Position numbers and translations under genes: made by a program. Under the pieces are notes generated by a model, which made no database searches, was not told where the DNA came from, and saw only the letters and a list, made by a program, of their open reading frames with translations. Below are positions 1 through 5,453 of a stretch of 5,453 nt of DNA, piece after piece; within the stretch, counting starts at the first letter, position 1; each line of letters begins with the position of its first letter. The DNA is from Pseudomonadota bacterium (GTDB taxonomy: Bacteria; Pseudomonadota; Alphaproteobacteria; Acetobacterales; Acetobacteraceae). The stretch is taken from assembly GCA_021826485.1 (NCBI GenBank), contig JAKAZX010000290.1:1-5453 (forward strand), in the 5' to 3' direction.

Positions 1-1453
1 CGGCGGTGCAGCCGGGCACCGCCAGCGTCCCCTCGACCAGCAGGTCGGCGACCGAGGGCAGCAGGCTGGCGGCCGCCAGCCGGTCGTCCAGGAAGGCGTG
101 GAAGTCGGCCAGCCGACCTTCCGGAAGGCTGAAGCCGGCCGCCATGGCATGGCCGCCGCCGGTCGCCAGCAGCCCCGCCTGCCGCGCCGCGATCACCGCC
201 GCCCCGAGGTCGAGGCCGGGCACCGACCGGCCGGACCCCTTGGCCAGGCCGTCGGCGATGCCGGCGACGCAGGCCGGGCGGTTGAAGCGCTCCTTGAGCC
301 GCCCGGCGACGATGCCGACCACGCCGGGATGCCAGGCGGCCGCCGCCACCATCAAGGCGGCATGGCCGGCCGCCACCTGTGCCTCCGCTTCGCGCATGGC
401 GGCGTCCAGCATCCCCGCCTCGACCTGCTGGCGCTGGCGGTTCACCGCGTCCAGCATGGCGGCGAGGCCGTGCGCCTCCACCCGGTCCTGCGCCAGCAGC
501 AGCCGCAGGCCGAGATCGGACTCGCTGATCCGCCCGGCGGCATTGATGCGCGGACCGAGCGCGTAGCCGAGCGTCACCGCGGTCGGCCGGTCGCGCACCT
601 GCGCCACTTCCAGCAGGGCGGCGATGCCGGGGCGCTCGCGCCGCGCCATCAGCTTCAGCCCCTGCGCCACCAGGGCGCGGTTCAGGCCGGTCATCGGCAT
701 CACGTCGCACACGGTCGCCAGCGCGACGAGGTCGAGCAGCGCCAGCAGGTCCGGCTCCGGCTGGGCGGCGAAATGGCCCAGGCGGCGCAGCGCCCGCACC
801 GTCGCGACCGCGGTCAGGAAGGCGACGCCGGCCGCGCACAGCCCGGTCAGGCCAGACCCGCAATCCAGCCGGTTGGGGTTGACCGTCGCCAGCACCGGCG
901 GCGGCGGCCCTTCGCTCTTGTGGTGGTCCAGCACCACCACATCGACCGAACCTTCCAGCGACCCGAGCACGGCGCCGGCGGCGGTGCCGCAATCGACGCA
1001 GACGATCAGGCTCGCCCCCTGCGCGACCAGATCGCGCAGCGCCGGCAGGTTGGGGCCGTAACCTTCCGTCATGCGGTCGGGGACATAGGGCAGCACGTCG
1101 CAGCCGAGGCTGCGCAGGAAGGAGACCATCAGCGCGCCGCTGCACGCACCATCGACGTCGTAGTCGCCGAACACCGCCACCGTCTCGGCCCCGCGCACGG
1201 CATCCGCCAGGCGCGTGGCGGCGGCGTCCATGTCGGCGAGCATGCTCGGGTCGGGCAGCAGGGCGCGCAGCGTCGGCTCCAGGAAATGCGCCGCCCCTTC
1301 CAGCCCGATGCCGCGCGCGGCGAGCAGCCGGCCGACGATCTCCGGCACGCCGAGCGACTGCGCGATGCCGAGGCCGATGCGATCCTCTCCCGGCCGCCAC
1401 ATCCAGCGCCGGCCGGTCAGGCTGCGCGCGACGCCGAGGACGGGGGCCTCCAC
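1..1453 (-). CDS. recJ: Single-stranded-DNA-specific 5'-3' exonuclease RecJ, N-terminal 484 residues (C-terminus off the left edge)
   Basis: RecJ degrades single-stranded DNA 5' to 3' in the cytoplasm, in RecF-pathway recombination and mismatch/base-excision repair. No stop is met before base 1; relatives run to about 600 residues, so roughly 110-120 residues, mostly the OB-fold end, are missing. The DHH-family core is complete: FGDYDVDG at 95-102 (metal ligands D97, D99), VDCGT at 153-157 (D154), LDHH at 175-178, TVCDVMP at 247-253 (D250) and GPRINAAGR at 300-308. The DHHA1 part has WHPGVVGIVAGR at 374-385, GSGRS at 406-410 and GGGHAMAAGF at 432-441. I chose the GTG at 1453 because it begins one base after the glpX stop and gives the LGVARSLTGRRW start expected of alphaproteobacterial RecJ. 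No real Shine-Dalgarno precedes it, so re-initiation after glpX is likely (inference). The next in-frame ATG, codon 18 at 1402, would cut into this conserved N-terminus. A PPPP run at 183-186 follows the DHH motif. Identification is very secure; the exact start slightly less so. Confidence 0.96.
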   Translation of the reverse strand, partial: MEAPVLGVARSLTGRRWMWRPGEDRIGLGIAQSLGVPEIVGRLLAARGIGLEGAAHFLEPTLRALLPDPSMLADMDAAATRLADAVRGAETVAVFGDYDVDGACSGALMVSFLRSLGCDVLPYVPDRMTEGYGPNLPALRDLVAQGASLIVCVDCGTAAGAVLGSLEGSVDVVVLDHHKSEGPPPPVLATVNPNRLDCGSGLTGLCAAGVAFLTAVATVRALRRLGHFAAQPEPDLLALLDLVALATVCDVMPMTGLNRALVAQGLKLMARRERPGIAALLEVAQVRDRPTAVTLGYALGPRINAAGRISESDLGLRLLLAQDRVEAHGLAAMLDAVNRQRQQVEAGMLDAAMREAEAQVAAGHAALMVAAAAWHPGVVGIVAGRLKERFNRPACVAGIADGLAKGSGRSVPGLDLGAAVIAARQAGLLATGGGHAMAAGFSLPEGRLADFHAFLDDRLAAASLLPSVADLLVEGTLAVPGCTA

Positions 1454-1454
1454 C

Positions 1455-2462
<1,008 letters not shown>

Positions 2463-2469
2463 GCTTTGG

Positions 2470-2474
2470 CTCCT
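2470..2474 (-). promoter_or_regulatory. Shine-Dalgarno sequence of glpX
   Basis: AGGAG on the minus strand, seven bases before the glpX ATG, inside the 16-bp hom-glpX gap. It is the best ribosome-binding site among the gene starts in the window, and it selects the ATG at 2462 over the open frame further upstream. It suggests that glpX is initiated independently rather than only by coupling to hom. Confidence 0.8.
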
Positions 2475-2478
2475 CGGC

Positions 2479-3767
2479 TCAGGCCGGTTCGATGCGGATG
2501 ACGGCCGGGTCCTCCAGCACGGCATCGAGGGCGGCAATGCGGGCGAGCGCGTCGCGCATCGCCGCCTCGCGCGTTTCATGGGTGACCAGCACCACCGGCA
2601 CCGCCTCCCCGGGGCTGCGCCCGCGCTGCAGCATGCTTTCCAGCGAGATGCCGGCATCGCGCAGCGCCGCGGTGACATCGGCGATCACGCCCGGCCGGTC
2701 CACCACCATCAGCCGCAGGTAATAGCAGCCGACATGCGCGGTCATCGGCACCGACGGCACGTCGGACAGCGCGCCCGAATGCGCGCCCCACACCGGGGTC
2801 AGCCGCCGCCGCGCGATGTCCACCAGATCCGCCACCACGGCGGAGGCGGTGGGGCCGGCGCCGGCGCCGCGCCCTTCCAACATGATGCGGCCGACGAAAT
2901 CGCCCTCCGCCACCACCGCGTTGAATACGCCGTCCACGCGCGCAAGCGGCGCGCTTTCCGGCACCATGCAGGGATGCACCCGCGCCTCGATGCCGGCCTC
3001 GGTCTGCCGCGCCAGGCCGAGCAACTTGATGCGGTAGCCGAGTTCGCCGGCAAAGGCGATGTCGAGCGCGGAGACGTGGCGGATTCCTTCGACATGCACC
3101 GCGCCGAACGCGACCGGCCGGCCGAACGCGAGGGCGGCAAGAATGGCGAGCTTGTGCGCCGCATCGATGCCGTCCACGTCGAAGCTGGGATCGGCCTCGG
3201 CATAGCCGAGCTTTTGCGCCTCGTGCAGCACCTCGGCGAATTCGCGGCCGCGTTCGCGCATCACCGTCAGGATGTAGTTGCAGGTACCGTTGAGAATGCC
3301 GGCGACGCGCGCGATGCGGTTGCCCGCCAGTCCTTCCCGCAGTGCCTTGATCACCGGGATGCCGCCGGCCACCGCCGCCTCGAACCCCAGCGGCACGCCG
3401 GCACGCTCCGCTTCCGTGGCCAGGGCGGCGCCGTGCACGGCGAGCAGCGCCTTGTTGGCGGTGACCACCGGCTTGCCCGCGGCGATCGCCGCCTGCACCA
3501 CTGCGCGCGCGGCGCCCTCGGCGCCGCCAATCACCTCGACCACCACATCGACCGACGGATCGGTGGCCAGCGCCACCGGGTCGTCGAACCAGTGCAGGCC
3601 GGAGAGCGGCACGCCGCGGTCGCGCGTGCGGTCCCGCGCGGCGACGGCGGTGACGGCGATCGGCCGCCCGGCGCGCGCGGCGATCACCTCGGCATTCTGG
3701 CGCAGCAGCGTCAGCACGCCGGCGCCGACCGTGCCGAGCCCGGCCAGCGCGACGGAGAGCGGGCGGG

Positions 3768-3771
<4 letters not shown>
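2479..3771 (-). CDS. hom: Homoserine dehydrogenase with C-terminal ACT domain
   Basis: This enzyme reduces aspartate 4-semialdehyde to homoserine with NAD(P)H, the branch point toward threonine, methionine and isoleucine. The 430 residues match the monofunctional form; there is no aspartokinase fusion. In order: a Rossmann nucleotide-binding start with GLGTVG at 11-16; VVTANKALL at 102-110; AVAGGIPVIK at 133-142; GILNGTCNYI at 158-167; the catalytic stretch YAEADPSFDVDG at 190-201 followed by D203 and K207, the lysine expected to act as general acid/base; then an ACT domain from about 352 to 430 (LRLMVVDRPGVIADVT). ACT domains in this family usually bind threonine for feedback inhibition, which is expected but not shown here. 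The ATG overlaps the aminotransferase stop by four bases (ATGA). A weak GAGG at 3779-3782 lies seven bases upstream, so translational coupling is likely. No missing motif or frameshift is visible. Confidence 0.97.
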
Positions 3772-4988
<1,217 letters not shown>

Positions 4989-5071
4989 GGGCGTCCGGGT
5001 CCGGGTGTGCGGGGAGTGTAGAGGATCAGCCGTCCCGAGTCTGGCAAGGAGTCCACGGCTCGGTGCAGGGC
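4989..5071 (-). promoter_or_regulatory. 83-bp intergenic region, likely place for the operon promoter
   Basis: This is the only appreciable non-coding gap in the window, between the OmpA-like gene's stop and the aminotransferase start. Minus-strand hexamers recalling sigma-70 elements are TTGCCA (5042-5047, 5 of 6 against TTGACA) and TACACT (5015-5020, 4 of 6 against TATAAT). They are 21 bases apart, too far for a canonical pair, so no promoter is firmly identified. A six-base inverted repeat AGCCGT/ACGGCT (5028-5033 and 5055-5060) spans a 21-base loop and has no T-run after it, so it is a poor terminator candidate. The promoter could equally lie upstream of the OmpA-like gene, with read-through. 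Confidence 0.3.
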
Positions 5072-5453
5072 TCAGTCGACCAGCCGGGCGACCGCGCCGC
5101 TGCCGCCCGGCAGGGCGACAATGCGCAGCGCCCAGCCGGGCACGCCAAGCGTGCCGAGGGCGGCGGCAACCGCGCGGGCGCGGTCGAGCGCGAGGGGCAG
5201 GGCGGCGGTCTGGACGGCGGGTGCGTCATCGGACGCCTCGCCGAACCCGGTCACGGCGATCCACCGGTTGCCGCGCTGGGCCGCCAGCGCTTTCAGGCTC
5301 GGCTGGGCCGCCGGGGGCAGAATGGCGGAGCCGGCGGGGAAGGCGATGGCAACCGGCGCGCCCGGCGCCGGCGGCGGGGCCGGCGGGGCCGGCGGGGCCA
5401 CCGGCGGCGGGGTCGGCGCGGTCACCGCCGGCACGTCCACGCCCGCCAGCACC
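5072..5453 (-). CDS. C-terminal part of an OmpA-like domain protein (N-terminus off the right edge)
   Basis: About 127 codons up to the TGA at 5072-5074. The frame is open to the window edge, and the GTG at 5452 is probably an internal valine, so the true start lies outside. Residue numbers here count from that GTG. Residues 8-33 are a Pro/Ala-rich linker. From about 34 onward the layout follows an OmpA-type C-terminal domain: a beta strand IAFPAGSAILPP at 36-47, a helix ending LKALAAQ, strand WIAVTGFGE at 64-72, the helix LALDRARAVAAALG at 87-100 in place of LSxxRAxxV, then a final RIVALPGGSGAVARLVD. The arginine that would contact diaminopimelate appears kept (R91), but the aspartate of the TGHTD motif seems replaced by glutamate (E72). 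Family members sit in the periplasm or outer membrane and hold peptidoglycan; whether this copy does is uncertain. No signal peptide can be assessed. It is in the same direction as the aminotransferase, 83 bp upstream of it. Confidence 0.65.
   Translation of the reverse strand, partial: VLAGVDVPAVTAPTPPPVAPPAPPAPPPAPGAPVAIAFPAGSAILPPAAQPSLKALAAQRGNRWIAVTGFGEASDDAPAVQTAALPLALDRARAVAAALGTLGVPGWALRIVALPGGSGAVARLVD
5372..5399 (-). repeat. 9-bp tandem repeat, about three copies, in the Pro/Ala linker
   Basis: On the plus strand the unit CGGCGGGGC repeats with a period of nine and no mismatch over 28 bases. As the unit is three codons it encodes a repeating Pro-Pro-Ala pattern on the minus strand (PPAPPAPP), so changes in copy number would keep the frame. 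It forms part of the flexible linker ahead of the OmpA-like domain. Low-complexity linkers of this sort are common in high-GC genomes. Confidence 0.75.

Noticed and set aside
2463..2678. Possible N-terminal extension of GlpX (open frame upstream of the ATG at 2462)
   Set aside because: The extension overlaps the end of hom in another frame, resembles nothing in GlpX proteins, and a good Shine-Dalgarno sits just before the ATG at 2462.
5028..5060. Inverted repeat AGCCGT/ACGGCT as a terminator of the OmpA-like gene
   Set aside because: The stem is only six bases, the loop is 21 bases, and no T-rich tract follows on the minus strand.

Overview
This window looks like ordinary chromosomal DNA from a very high-GC bacterium. 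By eye the GC is around 70%, and codon third positions are overwhelmingly G or C. Protein style (for example the RecJ N-terminus with the pattern LGVxRSLTGRRW) and gene order (AlaC-type aminotransferase, homoserine dehydrogenase, GlpX, RecJ) suggest an alphaproteobacterium, perhaps Rhodospirillales/Acetobacteraceae. That placement is recalled family resemblance, not a search result.

Everything recognisable lies on the minus strand, so the genes read from right to left. At the right edge (5453 to 5072) is the C-terminal part of an envelope-type protein: a Pro/Ala-rich linker followed by a degenerate OmpA-like domain. Next is an 83-bp non-coding gap (4989-5071), the only gap of any size. After it come four tightly packed genes: a PLP-dependent AlaC-like aminotransferase (4988-3768), homoserine dehydrogenase hom with a C-terminal ACT domain (3771-2479), class II fructose-1,6-bisphosphatase glpX (2462-1455), and the first 484 codons of the ssDNA exonuclease recJ (from 1453, running off the left edge).

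The junctions point to one transcription unit. The aminotransferase and hom overlap by 4 bp (ATGA). hom and glpX are 16 bp apart, with a good Shine-Dalgarno sequence in the gap. glpX and recJ are separated by one base (TGA-G-GTG). Functionally the set combines amino-acid metabolism (alanine/pyruvate transamination and the homoserine branch toward Thr/Met), gluconeogenesis (FBPase) and DNA repair (RecJ). Their shared expression is inferred from layout; there is no obvious common pathway for recJ with the rest.

I found no mobile element, CRISPR array, tRNA/rRNA, toxin-antitoxin pair, phage gene or undescribed system. The long plus-strand open frames are mirror images of the high-GC coding sequence. 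The most notable items are modest: the divergent OmpA-like domain with its 9-bp tandem repeat, the stop/start couplings down to recJ, and the likelihood that the aminotransferase is mislabelled in databases as a DapL enzyme.
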